NCBI RefSeq assembly: GCF_000514775.1
Contig: NZ_AZWO01000022.1
Coordinates: 65,260 to 102,001, forward strand
Origin: Salinispora pacifica CNR114
GTDB taxonomy: Bacteria > Actinomycetota > Actinomycetes > Mycobacteriales > Micromonosporaceae
Length of the DNA: 36,742 nucleotides
Reading direction: 5' to 3'
In this document: piece after piece, positions 1 through 7,643 of the stretch
How the letters are laid out: each line of letters begins with the position of its first letter
Position numbering within the stretch: position 1 is the first letter of the stretch
Program-made: the position numbers and the translations under genes
The notes under the pieces: generated by a model
Told to the model about the DNA's origin: nothing
What the model saw: the letters and a program-made list of their open reading frames with translations, nothing else
Database searches by the model: none

Positions 1-440
1 GGATGCTCACCGCCACGGCATTCGCGGAAATCCGCGAGGTGGTCAGCCGCTTCTACAAACTGATCTTCGTGGATACCGGCAACAACGTGCGGGCGCAGAA
101 CTGGCAGGCCGCGATCGACGCCACCGATCAGCTGGTGGTGACCATGTCGGCCCGCAACGACTCAGCCGAGACAGCCGCCCGGATGCTCGACCACCTGGAG
201 CAGAGCAACCGACAACGACTGGTACGGCAGGCGGTGACCGTCGTATCGATGCCGCCGTCTCGCAAAGAGATCGACCTGCCGGCGATCCAGGCGCACTTCG
301 CAGCGCGGACCCGGGCAGTACTCCTGGCCCCGTACGAGCGGCTCATCGACTCCGGCGAGCCGCTCCGGTACGCGGCGCTCTCGTCGGCCGCTCGGGACGC
401 CTGGCTCAAGATCGCTGCTGCGGTGGCCGAAGGGCTCTGA
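1..440 (+). CDS. MinD/ParA-like P-loop ATPase, C-terminal part (5' cut by window edge)
   Basis: Only the last ~145 residues are present and the frame is open to the left edge, so the true start lies outside. The visible part reads LIFVDTGNN near residue 20, then QLVVTMSARNDS and a closing helix. This is the order seen in the second half of MinD/ParA-type ATPases: the strand with the Walker B-like Asp, then the strand after the switch region. The Walker A motif would be upstream. Such ATPases usually act in protein positioning or, in actinobacteria, beside type VII secretion genes; which applies cannot be read here. The gene ends at a hairpin terminator at 461-490. The fold is fairly secure; the role is not assigned. 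Confidence 0.65.
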   Translation, partial: MLTATAFAEIREVVSRFYKLIFVDTGNNVRAQNWQAAIDATDQLVVTMSARNDSAETAARMLDHLEQSNRQRLVRQAVTVVSMPPSRKEIDLPAIQAHFAARTRAVLLAPYERLIDSGEPLRYAALSSAARDAWLKIAAAVAEGL

Positions 441-460
441 TCCACCGAGGCGAGCCGGGT

Positions 461-490
461 ACGCCGGGCTGGCTGCTGCCAGCCCGGCGT
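461..490. terminator. Bidirectional hairpin terminator
   Basis: A perfect 12-bp stem (461-472 with 479-490) closes a 6-nt loop, CTGCTG. It lies between the stop codons of two converging genes, the MinD-like gene and the DUF3151 gene. There is no U-tract, as is usual for GC-rich actinobacterial terminators. Confidence 0.7.
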
Positions 491-508
491 CGGTCGCCCG
501 CGGGCGGC

Positions 509-937
509 TCAGTCGCTCGCCAGCGCGTCCGCCGCGGCCGGGTCGCAGTCGCGGAGGAACTGGGCACAGCGGGCCGCCTCGTCGGCCTCACCGATGGCGT
601 CGGCCGCCCGGGACAGCACCCAGAGGCACCGCAGGAAGCCCTGGTTCGGCTCATGCGACCACGGCACCGGTCCGTGCCCCTTCCAACCGCTTCGGCGTAG
701 CTGATCCAGGCCCCGGTGGTAACCGGTGCGGGCGTACGCGTACGCCTGGATCACCTGGTCCGCCGCGAACGCGCGGACCGCGAGCGCGGCCCAGGCCGCG
801 CTGAACGTGGGGAAACGTGCCGCCACCGCGGCGAAGTCCTCGTCGGCGCCGCTCTCCGCAGCAGCGGCGATGGCGCTGTCGGCCTCATCGTGCGCGGGCA
901 GGAGGGTGGCCGGTGGCTCCGGCAACAGGTTCTGCAT
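509..937 (-). CDS. DUF3151 family protein
   Basis: A 142-residue soluble, acidic, helix-rich protein of the actinobacterial DUF3151 family, with no signal peptide or membrane segment. Recognisable stretches are MQNLLPEPPATLLP at the start, FPTFSAAWAALA near residue 40, AYAYARTGYHRGLDQLRRSG near 70, and a closing block rich in Ala, Cys and Asp. The frame stays open further upstream, but that part is Arg/Ser-rich with poor coding character and would run through the aldolase terminator, so the ATG at 937 is chosen. The family has no established function. It recurs next to the class II aldolase gene in actinobacteria, as here. The strong terminator at 1097-1130 suggests it is transcribed separately from the aldolase gene. 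Confidence 0.85.
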   Translation of the reverse strand: MQNLLPEPPATLLPAHDEADSAIAAAAESGADEDFAAVAARFPTFSAAWAALAVRAFAADQVIQAYAYARTGYHRGLDQLRRSGWKGHGPVPWSHEPNQGFLRCLWVLSRAADAIGEADEAARCAQFLRDCDPAAADALASD

Positions 938-1096
938 CGCCCTATTCAACCCGCTTCCCTCGACGGCCCGCGAGCGGGTCGACCGACTCGACCGCAGCAC
1001 ACCGCACGAGCGGCCCCACCGCCGTCCGCCGGTCGCGCTGCTGGTCACCGACTCCGGTCCGATTCTGCGCGGGCAGCCGTCGGGGGCACCAAGCGC

Positions 1097-1130
1097 GACG
1101 GCCGGCTCCCGGTACGGGGAGCCGGCCGTC
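1097..1130 (-). terminator. Terminator of the aldolase gene
   Basis: A perfect 14-bp stem (1097-1110 with 1117-1130) with a 6-nt loop starts 16 bases past the aldolase stop on the minus strand. It separates that gene from the DUF3151 gene downstream. Confidence 0.8.
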
Positions 1131-1146
1131 AACCACGGCGATCAGG

Positions 1147-2169
1147 TCACTTCATCCGGGTGCCGGTGGAGCGGAGGTCCTCGCAGGCCTCGACGATGCG
1201 AGCGGCCATTCCGGCCTCGGCGGCCTTGCCCCAGACCCGCGGGTCGTACTTCTTCTTGTTGCCGACCTCACCGTCGACCTTCAGCACCCCGTCGTAGTTG
1301 CTGAACATGTGGTCCGCGACGGGACGGGTGAAGCAGTACTGGGTGTCGGTGTCGATGTTCATCTTCACCACCCCGTAGTCCAGCGACTCACGGATCTCCG
1401 ACAGCAGCGAACCGGAGCCGCCGTGGAAGACCAGGCTCAGCGGCTTGTCCTTGCCGTACTTGGCCCCGACCGCCGCCTGAATCTGGTTGAGCACCTCGGG
1501 ACGAAGCTTGACGTTGCCCGGCTTGTAGACGCCGTGCACGTTGCCGAAGGTCAGCGCCGCCATGTAGCGGCCCTTCTCTCCCAGGCCAAGCGCCTCAACC
1601 ATGGCCAGGCCGTCGTCAACGGTGGTGTAGAGCTTCTCGTTGATGGCGTTCTCGACGCCGTCCTCCTCGCCGCCGACCACACCGACCTCGATCTCAAGGA
1701 CGATCTTGGCCTTGGCGGCCTCACCGAGAAGCTGCTCGGCGATCGTGAGGTTCTCCGCTACCGGCACTGCCGAGCCGTCCCACATGTGTGACTGGAACAG
1801 CGGCTCCTGGCCGGCCCGCACCCGCTCCTGCGAGATACCCAGCAACGGCCGGACGAACTTGTCCAGCTTGTCCTTCGGGCAGTGGTCGGTGTGCAGGGCG
1901 ATGTTGACCGGGTACTTCTTGGCGACCTCGTGCGCGTACGCGGCGAAGGCCACCGCGCCGGTGACCATGTCCTTCACCGAGGGGCCGGAGAGGTACTCGG
2001 CGCCACCGGTGGAGACCTGGATGATGCCGTCACTCTCCGCGTCGGCGAAGCCCTTCAACGCCGCGTTGAGGGTCTGCGAGGAGGTCACGTTGATCGCGGG
2101 GTAGGCGAACCGGCCTTCCTTGGCACGGTCCAGCATCTCCGCGTAGGCCTCGGGGGAAGCGATAGGCAT
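1147..2169 (-). CDS. fbaA: Class II fructose-bisphosphate aldolase
   Basis: Zinc-dependent aldolase interconverting fructose 1,6-bisphosphate with dihydroxyacetone phosphate and glyceraldehyde 3-phosphate in glycolysis and gluconeogenesis; cytosolic. The 340-residue length is normal for the class. Visible landmarks are ALHTDHC at residues 91-97 (catalytic Asp95 and zinc ligand His96), YLSGPSVKDM near 60, the phosphate-binding LVFHGGSGS loop (with another zinc-ligand His) near 250, and VKMNIDTDTQ, which follows as in other class II enzymes. The ATG at 2169 is preceded by a clear AAGGAG about 7 nt away. It is a single-gene unit ended by the hairpin at 1097-1130. Identification is secure. Confidence 0.97.
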   Translation of the reverse strand: MPIASPEAYAEMLDRAKEGRFAYPAINVTSSQTLNAALKGFADAESDGIIQVSTGGAEYLSGPSVKDMVTGAVAFAAYAHEVAKKYPVNIALHTDHCPKDKLDKFVRPLLGISQERVRAGQEPLFQSHMWDGSAVPVAENLTIAEQLLGEAAKAKIVLEIEVGVVGGEEDGVENAINEKLYTTVDDGLAMVEALGLGEKGRYMAALTFGNVHGVYKPGNVKLRPEVLNQIQAAVGAKYGKDKPLSLVFHGGSGSLLSEIRESLDYGVVKMNIDTDTQYCFTRPVADHMFSNYDGVLKVDGEVGNKKKYDPRVWGKAAEAGMAARIVEACEDLRSTGTRMK

Positions 2170-2529
2170 GTCGAACGCTCCTTACTTAACGCTCTCGGCC
2201 GTCGCCGGCCGCTGTTGTCCATGGGTGCGCCGGACCGCGCTGTCCACCGCCGGCAGTATCCCGCAGTTGATTACGGTCGGCACCACCGGCCCGGGCACGC
2301 CCGGTTCCGATACCCCCGGTTCGACCCAGCCCAGCGACGCTGATCAGAAGGTCCGGACCGCCCGTTCGCACCCGGCGGAGGCCATGCCCCCATCGTGGCA
2401 CCGGGGCGCCACGCCGGGGAGGCATTCCCGGTTCCGAACGGATCGGCACGGTCCACGCCACCCCCAACGCGGAGCGTGACCAGCCCGTACGGTGTGGGTA
2501 GCTGTCCGCACGAGATCCAGGGAGGGACC

Positions 2530-2742
2530 ATGGGCCTACCCGACGAGGACTTCGCCCCGAGCGAGCACCTCACGCCGGAGGAGCGGGACCCGGAGGCCGA
2601 GCCGGCGGACGCGGTCGAGCAGGCCACGGTGGTGCTCCCAAGCGAGGTGGAGGTCGAGCCGCACCGCGGTCTGGAGGTCAACGGTTGGGACGCGACGGAG
2701 CAGGCCCGGGTCGTCGGGGGCGACGAGGACGACTATCGCTGA
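2530..2742 (+). CDS. Small acidic conserved hypothetical protein (70 aa)
   Basis: A 70-residue, strongly acidic protein: MGLPDEDFAPSEHLTPEERD at the start, a Val/Glu-rich centre and a GGDEDDYR tail. The frame is open further upstream, but ATG 2530 has GGAGGG (2521-2526) 3 nt away and the acidic composition begins there, so it is taken as the start. There is no membrane segment or known domain. It looks intrinsically disordered. It stands alone on the plus strand, divergent from the aldolase gene across 360 bases. Homologues are, as far as I recall, limited to Micromonosporaceae and relatives. Function unknown. Confidence 0.7.
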   Translation: MGLPDEDFAPSEHLTPEERDPEAEPADAVEQATVVLPSEVEVEPHRGLEVNGWDATEQARVVGGDEDDYR

Positions 2743-2760
2743 GCGGGCGACCGACGGGCC

Positions 2761-2788
2761 GGGGGCGATGCGGTCGGGGGCGATGCGG
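2761..2788 (+). repeat. 13-bp direct repeat
   Basis: GGGGGCGATGCGG occurs at 2761-2773 and again at 2776-2788, a 15-bp period, just past the acidic small gene. It has no coding role and no known regulatory meaning. Confidence 0.6.
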
Positions 2789-2841
2789 CCGGAACGGCAG
2801 CCGGGACTCAACTGGCCGATGCGGTGAAGTTTGTTCGGACG

Positions 2842-2899
2842 TTCGGCTCACAAAGGCGGGCTACTCCCACTTGGGAAAGCCAGACTCCGAGGAGCCGAA
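2842..2899 (+). promoter_or_regulatory. Structured leader element upstream of the LPXTG gene
   Basis: An outer 8-bp stem TTCGGCTC/GAGCCGAA (2842-2849 with 2892-2899) encloses an inner two-tier hairpin: GGCT/AGCC (2859-2862 with 2878-2881) and CCC/GGG (2866-2868 with 2873-2875). The layout suggests a folded RNA about 50 nt before the start of the surface-protein gene. It contains AAAGGC and AAAGCC segments that faintly recall c-di-GMP-I riboswitches. The AAACC and GACGC signatures and the second stem are absent, so no class is assigned. Confidence 0.4.
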
Positions 2900-2949
2900 T
2901 ATGATCCGCGAACCGACTTTGGTGTGAACCCCCCAGCCGAAGGATTTCC

Positions 2950-4506
2950 ATGCTCAAACACCCCGCCCGGCGCTGGCTCGTCGGCATCGGCCTCGCCGGC
3001 GCGCTCGTCGCCACCGCCGCTCCCGCCTCGGCGGCCGAGACCGACATCACACTTGGCGTCTACTTCGACAACGTCACCCTCGCCGCCGGCTCCACCGGCA
3101 AGGCCAGGGCGTCGATCATCTCCGCCTCGGCGCCGGTCACCCTGACCGACCTGACCGTCCAGTACGACTTCAGCGACCTCGCCGGCAAGGTCGATGTCTC
3201 CTCGGAGAACCTGGACAGCGACTGCACCACCCCAGAACCACATGTGTTGCGCTGTGTCCAACCCTTCCCCGACACCATTGAGGACAGCCGAGGCGCCTAC
3301 AGCGCGTCTCTCGTGCCCACCGCCGCCGCCGCGAACGGTGACGAAGGGGTGCTGAGGGTCAGCTTCAGCGCCCAGGGCTTCTCACCTGTCACCCACCAGG
3401 CGACAGTACGCATCGGCACCGGAGTCGATCTCGTCGCCGGGGCAGAGCACGAGTTCTCCGTCGCACCTGGCGAGACGTTCACGGAACCGCTGACGGTCAG
3501 CAACGCCGGCGAGGTCACTGCCGACGGGGCGGTCGCGTCCTTTGACCACGACTACGGGATCCGGGCCGACCAGCGCTACAGCAACTGCAACTACGACGGC
3601 GACCACCTGCTCTTCTGCCGCTTCGATGAACAGTTGGCACCGGGGGCCAGCTACAGCGCCTCCCTCACCCACACCCTCGGGGCGGACACTCAGGCGCCGA
3701 GCCACGTGTACGGCGGGCTCTTCTGGCACACGCCGGCCGAGTTCGAAGCCTACGAGGCGCGCCTACACCACCTGGGTGTCTCCCTGGGAGAGCCCGGCAC
3801 CGGTGGGAAGCTCACGCTGACCGAGCAGAACCGCATCCAGTCGGCTCGGGCGCCGCAGGCCGATACCGATCCGTCGAACAACTGGTCCGATATGTTCATC
3901 TCGGCTACCGGAGAAAACAGCACCGACCTGGAGGCGATCGGCGCCGAACTCTCGGGGGAGAAGGACGCCGAGATCCACGCGGCCATCGGCTTCCGCAACA
4001 ACGGCCCGGCCACCCTTGACTACAGTCGGGCCGGCTCGTCCGTGACCTACCTCAACGTCGACATCCCGCAGGGCACCACGGCGGTCGGGGTGCCCGATCT
4101 CTGCGCGCCCTTGCTCGGTGACCAGTTTGGCGACCGGGGTGAAGCGGGCGCAGCGAAATACCGCTGCTACGTCTCCTCCTTCAGCAAGGTCGGCGAGCAG
4201 CAGACGTTCGACTTCACCCTCCGAGTCGACGAGGTCATCGCGGACGCTGCCGGCGCGGTGCAGGTCAACGTGCCCTGCCAGTGCGAGGGCGGCTTCTACG
4301 ACGATCTCAAGCCGGCCAACGACGAGGCCGCGATCCTGGTCAACGCGACCGGCGACACCGGGGGCGGGGGCGGCGGCGCCGACCCGAGCCTGCCGATCAC
4401 CGGTGACTCCACCCTGCGGGTGGCGGGTCTCGGCGGCCTGCTGCTCGCCATCGGCGCGGCCGGCTTCCTGATCGCCCGCCGGCGGCGGAACAGCTTCGTC
4501 GCCTGA
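2950..4506 (+). CDS. LPXTG cell-wall-anchored secreted protein
   Basis: A 518-residue exported protein predicted to be covalently attached to peptidoglycan by a sortase. It has a classic signal peptide (MLKHPARRW, then a hydrophobic core, cleavage after APASA near residue 28). About 440 residues of beta-rich, Cys-containing extracellular sequence follow, with Ig/DUF11-like stretches such as VSNAGEVTADG and IGFRNNGPATLDY. Then come a poly-Gly hinge, the sorting signal LPITG at 481-485, a membrane segment and an RRRR tail. GAAGGA precedes the ATG. No sortase gene is in the window. An 18-bp terminator follows directly. Ligand or adhesion role unknown. The folded leader just upstream suggests post-transcriptional control (inference). 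Confidence 0.88.
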   Translation: MLKHPARRWLVGIGLAGALVATAAPASAAETDITLGVYFDNVTLAAGSTGKARASIISASAPVTLTDLTVQYDFSDLAGKVDVSSENLDSDCTTPEPHVLRCVQPFPDTIEDSRGAYSASLVPTAAAANGDEGVLRVSFSAQGFSPVTHQATVRIGTGVDLVAGAEHEFSVAPGETFTEPLTVSNAGEVTADGAVASFDHDYGIRADQRYSNCNYDGDHLLFCRFDEQLAPGASYSASLTHTLGADTQAPSHVYGGLFWHTPAEFEAYEARLHHLGVSLGEPGTGGKLTLTEQNRIQSARAPQADTDPSNNWSDMFISATGENSTDLEAIGAELSGEKDAEIHAAIGFRNNGPATLDYSRAGSSVTYLNVDIPQGTTAVGVPDLCAPLLGDQFGDRGEAGAAKYRCYVSSFSKVGEQQTFDFTLRVDEVIADAAGAVQVNVPCQCEGGFYDDLKPANDEAAILVNATGDTGGGGGGADPSLPITGDSTLRVAGLGGLLLAIGAAGFLIARRRRNSFVA

Positions 4507-4521
4507 TCTACCCAGCGGCAC

Positions 4522-4562
4522 CGCGCTGCCCCGTCAACCTGCCCGGTTGGCGGGGCAGCGCG
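4522..4562 (+). terminator. Terminator of the LPXTG gene
   Basis: An 18-bp stem (4522-4539 with 4545-4562, one G-U pair) with a 5-nt loop begins 16 nt past the stop codon. The following CATAAGAGTGCAATT is AT-richer than its surroundings. Confidence 0.85.
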
Positions 4563-4762
4563 CATAAGAGTGCAATTCTGGTCGGCCAAGGTTCGCGTCG
4601 GTGGCCCGCGTGGGGGCTGGTCCTCGACCAATGAACCCCGACCAGCGGTGTGGGTACAGCTATGACGTCAGGCACCGGACGGACCGGGCTGCCACCTAGA
4701 CTACGGACATTCCCGTCGCCGCTGGCGACGTCCACCGCCCGGCAGCCCACGGAGGTCACCGC

Positions 4763-5476
4763 GTGCCGACGCCCACCACTACCCTGGCTCTCGGGCCGGA
4801 CTGGCTCGATCCCGAGGTGCTGATCGAGGCCTTCGGCCTGCTCGGCATCCTGGTGATCGTCTTTGCCGAGTCGGGGCTACTGATCGGCTTCTTCCTGCCT
4901 GGTGACTCGCTGCTCTTCACCGCCGGCCTGCTCACCGCCGACGGCAAGTGGATCACCACGCCGCTCTGGCTGGTCTGCCTACTCATCACGCTGTCGGCCA
5001 TCGCCGGTGACCAGGTGGGGTACGCCTTCGGACGCAAAGTCGGGCCGGCGCTGTTCCGGCGGCCCAACTCGAAGCTGTTCAAGCAGGAGAACCTGCTGAA
5101 GTCGCACGAGTTCTTCGAGAAGTACGGGGCCCGCTCGGTGGTACTGGCCCGCTTCGTACCGATCGTCCGGACGTTCACCCCGATTGTGGCGGGGGTCAGC
5201 CGGATGAACTATCGCACGTTCGTCATCTACAACGTGATCGGCGCGATCCTCTGGGGCACCGGCGTGACGGTGCTCGGCTACTTCCTCGGCCAGATCCCGT
5301 TCGTGAAGGCGAACATCGAACTGATCCTGATCGGGATCGTGGTGCTCTCGGTGGTCCCGATCGTGGTCGAGCTGCTGCGCGCCCGTCTGGCGGCGAGGCG
5401 CGGCACCACCGCGGCGGAGCGGGCCGCGGCCGAGGAGGCGATCCGGGAAACCCGGGAGCACTACGGCAAGCACTGA
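4763..5476 (+). CDS. DedA family membrane protein (VTT domain)
   Basis: A 237-residue integral membrane protein of the DedA/SNARE-associated (VTT) family, whose members are implicated in undecaprenyl-phosphate or phospholipid translocation across the membrane. Diagnostic segments are FAESGLLIGFFLPGDSLL near residue 33 and YGARSVVLARFVPIVRTFTP near 120, the latter with the conserved Arg-Phe-x-Pro and Arg-x-x-x-Pro. A helical hairpin and two C-terminal membrane segments end in a basic tail. The GTG at 4763 is supported by GGAGG at 4751-4755. It is a single gene facing the ArsR/pyrE genes, with the hairpin at 5663-5697 between them. The lipid substrate cannot be told from sequence. Confidence 0.93.
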   Translation: MPTPTTTLALGPDWLDPEVLIEAFGLLGILVIVFAESGLLIGFFLPGDSLLFTAGLLTADGKWITTPLWLVCLLITLSAIAGDQVGYAFGRKVGPALFRRPNSKLFKQENLLKSHEFFEKYGARSVVLARFVPIVRTFTPIVAGVSRMNYRTFVIYNVIGAILWGTGVTVLGYFLGQIPFVKANIELILIGIVVLSVVPIVVELLRARLAARRGTTAAERAAAEEAIRETREHYGKH

Positions 5477-5662
5477 CCGGGGGCAAGCGAGCACCGACAT
5501 GGCCGGGGCACGGCACCGAGTGGCCGCGCCCCGGGACCCCGCTGGCGTCCACGCTCGGGGCGGCAAGCCAGAGGGCGCCCTGCATCGCGCGACGGGGCGC
5601 ACCCCGAGTCGCGTTCCGATCGGCGAGCCGTCAGCCGGCCGGTCGCAATCCACGAAACCGAC

Positions 5663-5697
5663 CGTCCGACGCCACCCCGCTCGGAGGGCGTCGGACG
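5663..5697. terminator. Hairpin terminator between convergent genes
   Basis: A perfect 11-bp stem (5663-5673 with 5687-5697) with a 13-nt loop lies 10 nt past the ArsR stop on the minus strand. It also lies downstream of the DedA gene on the plus strand. Confidence 0.65.
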
Positions 5698-5707
5698 AAC
5701 GGTGCGG

Positions 5708-6049
5708 TCAGCGCGCCTTCTTGCCGGCACGCTTACGCGGCGGCGTCAGGAGGTCGGCGATGGTCGCGATCGCGGTCGGCACCAGCCGGTAGTACGCCCA
5801 GACGCCGCGCTTCTCCCGCTCCAGCAGGCCAGCCTCAGTCAGGATGCGCAAGTGATGGCTGACCGTCGGCTGGGAGAGGCCAAGGGGCGCGGTGAGATCA
5901 CACACGCACGCTTCACCCTCCGGAGCCGACTGGATCAGGCTCAGCAGCCGCAGTCGAGCGGGGTCGGCAAGGGCCTTGAGGACCCCGGCCAGCCGCTCCG
6001 CGTCTGCTCGTTCGATCGGCTCGCCGCCAAGCGGCGAGATCTGAGGCAT
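5708..6049 (-). CDS. ArsR/SmtB family metal- or metalloid-responsive repressor
   Basis: A 113-residue winged-helix repressor. The core reads LAGVLKALADPARLRLLSLI, then the alpha-3 motif ACVCDL, then LSQPTVSHHLRILTEAGLL as recognition helix and wing. The CVC pair at the start of helix 3 is the classic ArsR ligand site for As(III) or similar thiophilic ions, so it may sense a metal(loid). The third Cys is not evident. A basic RKRAGKKAR tail follows. The ATG at 6049 is preferred because GGCGGA lies 7 nt upstream; in-frame ATGs at 6055 and 6085 are alternatives. It sits 93 nt after pyrE on the same strand and may be cotranscribed. No arsenic or metal transport gene is adjacent, so the target is unknown. 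Confidence 0.88.
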   Translation of the reverse strand: MPQISPLGGEPIERADAERLAGVLKALADPARLRLLSLIQSAPEGEACVCDLTAPLGLSQPTVSHHLRILTEAGLLEREKRGVWAYYRLVPTAIATIADLLTPPRKRAGKKAR

Positions 6050-6142
6050 TGTCATTTCCGCCAACGCAGTTCCCACGTATTCCATCCTTCCACCAGCAGC
6101 ATTGACTCGCCTGCATATCGGCGAATCCAAATCGGCAGACTT

Positions 6143-6682
6143 TTACGCCACAAGGCCGAGGTCAGCCAACGTATAGGCCGCCCGGTACGGCAGTCCGGCG
6201 GCTCGCACCGCGGCGCCGGCACCTCGATCAACAATAACCGCTACCCCCACCACCTCGGCCCCGGCCTCACGTAGAGCCTCCACAGCAGTCAACACGCTCT
6301 GGCCCGTGGTGGAAGTGTCTTCCACCGCGAGCACCCGGCGCCCAGCCACGTCGGGCCCCTCGATCCGGCGTTGCAACCCGTGTGCCTTGCCCGTCTTTCG
6401 GACGACGAAGGCATCCAGCGGGCGGTCGGTACCAGCAGTGGCGTGCAGCATCGACAGCGCGATCGGGTCGGCGCCGAGGGTGAGCCCACCCACCGCGTCG
6501 TACGCCCAGTCGGCAGTCAGCTCCCGCAGCACCCGGCCCACCAACGGTGCGGCCTCGTGATGCAGCGTTACGCGCCGCAAGTCCACATACCAGTCCGCCG
6601 CACGCCCCGAGGAGAGCACCACCCGACCATGGACCACTGCCAGGTCGGTGATGAATTTACGCAGGTCGTCGTGGTCCCCCAT
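6143..6682 (-). CDS. pyrE: Orotate phosphoribosyltransferase
   Basis: Transfers ribose 5-phosphate from PRPP to orotate giving OMP, the fifth step of de novo UMP synthesis; cytosolic, usually a dimer. The PRPP-binding motif is intact (RRVLAVEDTSTTG, acidic pair at residues 121-122). Other family features are LSSGRAADWYVDLRRVTLHH near 23 and GGLTLGADPIA near 65. The 179-residue length is typical. The frame is open upstream, but that sequence overlaps the SDR terminator, so ATG 6682 is used. There is no Shine-Dalgarno. TACCCT lies exactly 7 nt before the ATG, which fits a -10 box for a leaderless transcript (inference). It is isolated from other pyr genes. Confidence 0.95.
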   Translation of the reverse strand: MGDHDDLRKFITDLAVVHGRVVLSSGRAADWYVDLRRVTLHHEAAPLVGRVLRELTADWAYDAVGGLTLGADPIALSMLHATAGTDRPLDAFVVRKTGKAHGLQRRIEGPDVAGRRVLAVEDTSTTGQSVLTAVEALREAGAEVVGVAVIVDRGAGAAVRAAGLPYRAAYTLADLGLVA

Positions 6683-6785
6683 GGCGAAGAGGGTACTGCT
6701 CGATGCTGTGAGCCATGTGTCGGGGCGGCCTGGGTCAACCCTGCGGGCGATGCGACAGCGGGCGATATACCAACACGCTCCGCAA

Positions 6786-6822
6786 CCGGAAGGGTCGTCG
6801 GCGGCGCCGACGACCCTTCCGG
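6786..6822 (-). terminator. Terminator after the SDR gene
   Basis: A perfect 16-bp stem (6786-6801 with 6807-6822) with loop CGGCG sits 5 nt past the SDR stop on the minus strand. It separates the upstream membrane-protein/SDR unit from pyrE. Confidence 0.85.
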
Positions 6823-6826
6823 GCAA

Positions 6827-7636
6827 TCACTGTTCCGCGCGGCCGACCTGCCCGCGGGTGTCCTGCGAGAAGGCTTCCACCAGCCGCCGGGGGGCGTGCC
6901 GCATCGCCGCCACGAGCAGCTTGTACTTCCACACCGGAACGCTGATCAACTTACCTTTCCGCAGGTCACGTAGGGATTCAGCGACGACATCTTCTGCCCG
7001 CAGCCACATCCACGCCGGCGTCTTTGACCGGTCGATGCCGGCCCGGTCGTGAAACTCGGTACGGGTGTAGCCCGGGCAAAGAGCCATCACCTGGACACCG
7101 AGCGCCCGCACCGACAGACCGACCGACTCGCTGAAGCTGGTCACCCACGCCTTGCTCGCCGGGTACGTCGAACCGGGCATTACCGGCCCGAACCCCGAGA
7201 CCGAAGAGACATTTATCACTGCCCCACTCCGCCGCTCGGTCATCGGCTGGACGGCGGCGAGGGTGAGCCGCATCACTGCGTGCACGTTGAGCCGGAGCAG
7301 GCGCGCCTCGTCTTCCGGCGAAGACCGCAGAAACGGCGTATTGAGGCTGATCCCCGCGTTATTCACCAGCAACTCGACCGGGGAACCCGTGGTGAGCCGG
7401 CGCTCCACCTCCGCGCATCCATCGTCGGTGGACAGATCGGCGGAGATCGTTTCGACCTCTCGGCCGTGCTGGGAGGTCAGCTCGGCTGCGGACGCCCCCA
7501 ACCGGGCCGCGTCCCGGGCAACCAGCACCAGGTGCCAGCCCTCCGCGGCCAGTTGGCGCGCGAACTCCGCGCCGATCCCAGCCGTCGCACCGGTGATCAA
7601 GGCACGCCGCTCGGTGGTCGACTGGTCACTCGGCAC
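6827..7636 (-). CDS. SDR family NAD(P)-dependent oxidoreductase
   Basis: A 269-residue short-chain dehydrogenase. The nucleotide-binding glycine motif TGATAGIG is at residues 15-22 and NNAG at 92-95. The catalytic Ser lies in INVSSVSG (~144-145), with Tyr158 and Lys162 in YPASK. Arg41 after the second strand suggests an NADP preference (inference). The LCPGYTRTEFHD segment and the C-terminal region resemble DltE/YqjQ-like SDRs with unspecified substrates. The GTG at 7636 has GAGGTGA 7-8 nt upstream. It begins 7 nt after the stop of the 201-residue membrane protein, so the two are probably cotranscribed, and ends at a 16-bp terminator. Substrate unknown. Confidence 0.92.
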   Translation of the reverse strand: MPSDQSTTERRALITGATAGIGAEFARQLAAEGWHLVLVARDAARLGASAAELTSQHGREVETISADLSTDDGCAEVERRLTTGSPVELLVNNAGISLNTPFLRSSPEDEARLLRLNVHAVMRLTLAAVQPMTERRSGAVINVSSVSGFGPVMPGSTYPASKAWVTSFSESVGLSVRALGVQVMALCPGYTRTEFHDRAGIDRSKTPAWMWLRAEDVVAESLRDLRKGKLISVPVWKYKLLVAAMRHAPRRLVEAFSQDTRGQVGRAEQ

Positions 7637-7643
7637 GAGCGTC

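Noticed and set aside
2842..2899. c-di-GMP-I (GEMM) riboswitch
   Set aside because: AAAGGC and AAAGCC segments are present, but the AAACC/GACGC core and second stem with tetraloop receptor are not, so only a generic structured leader is reported.
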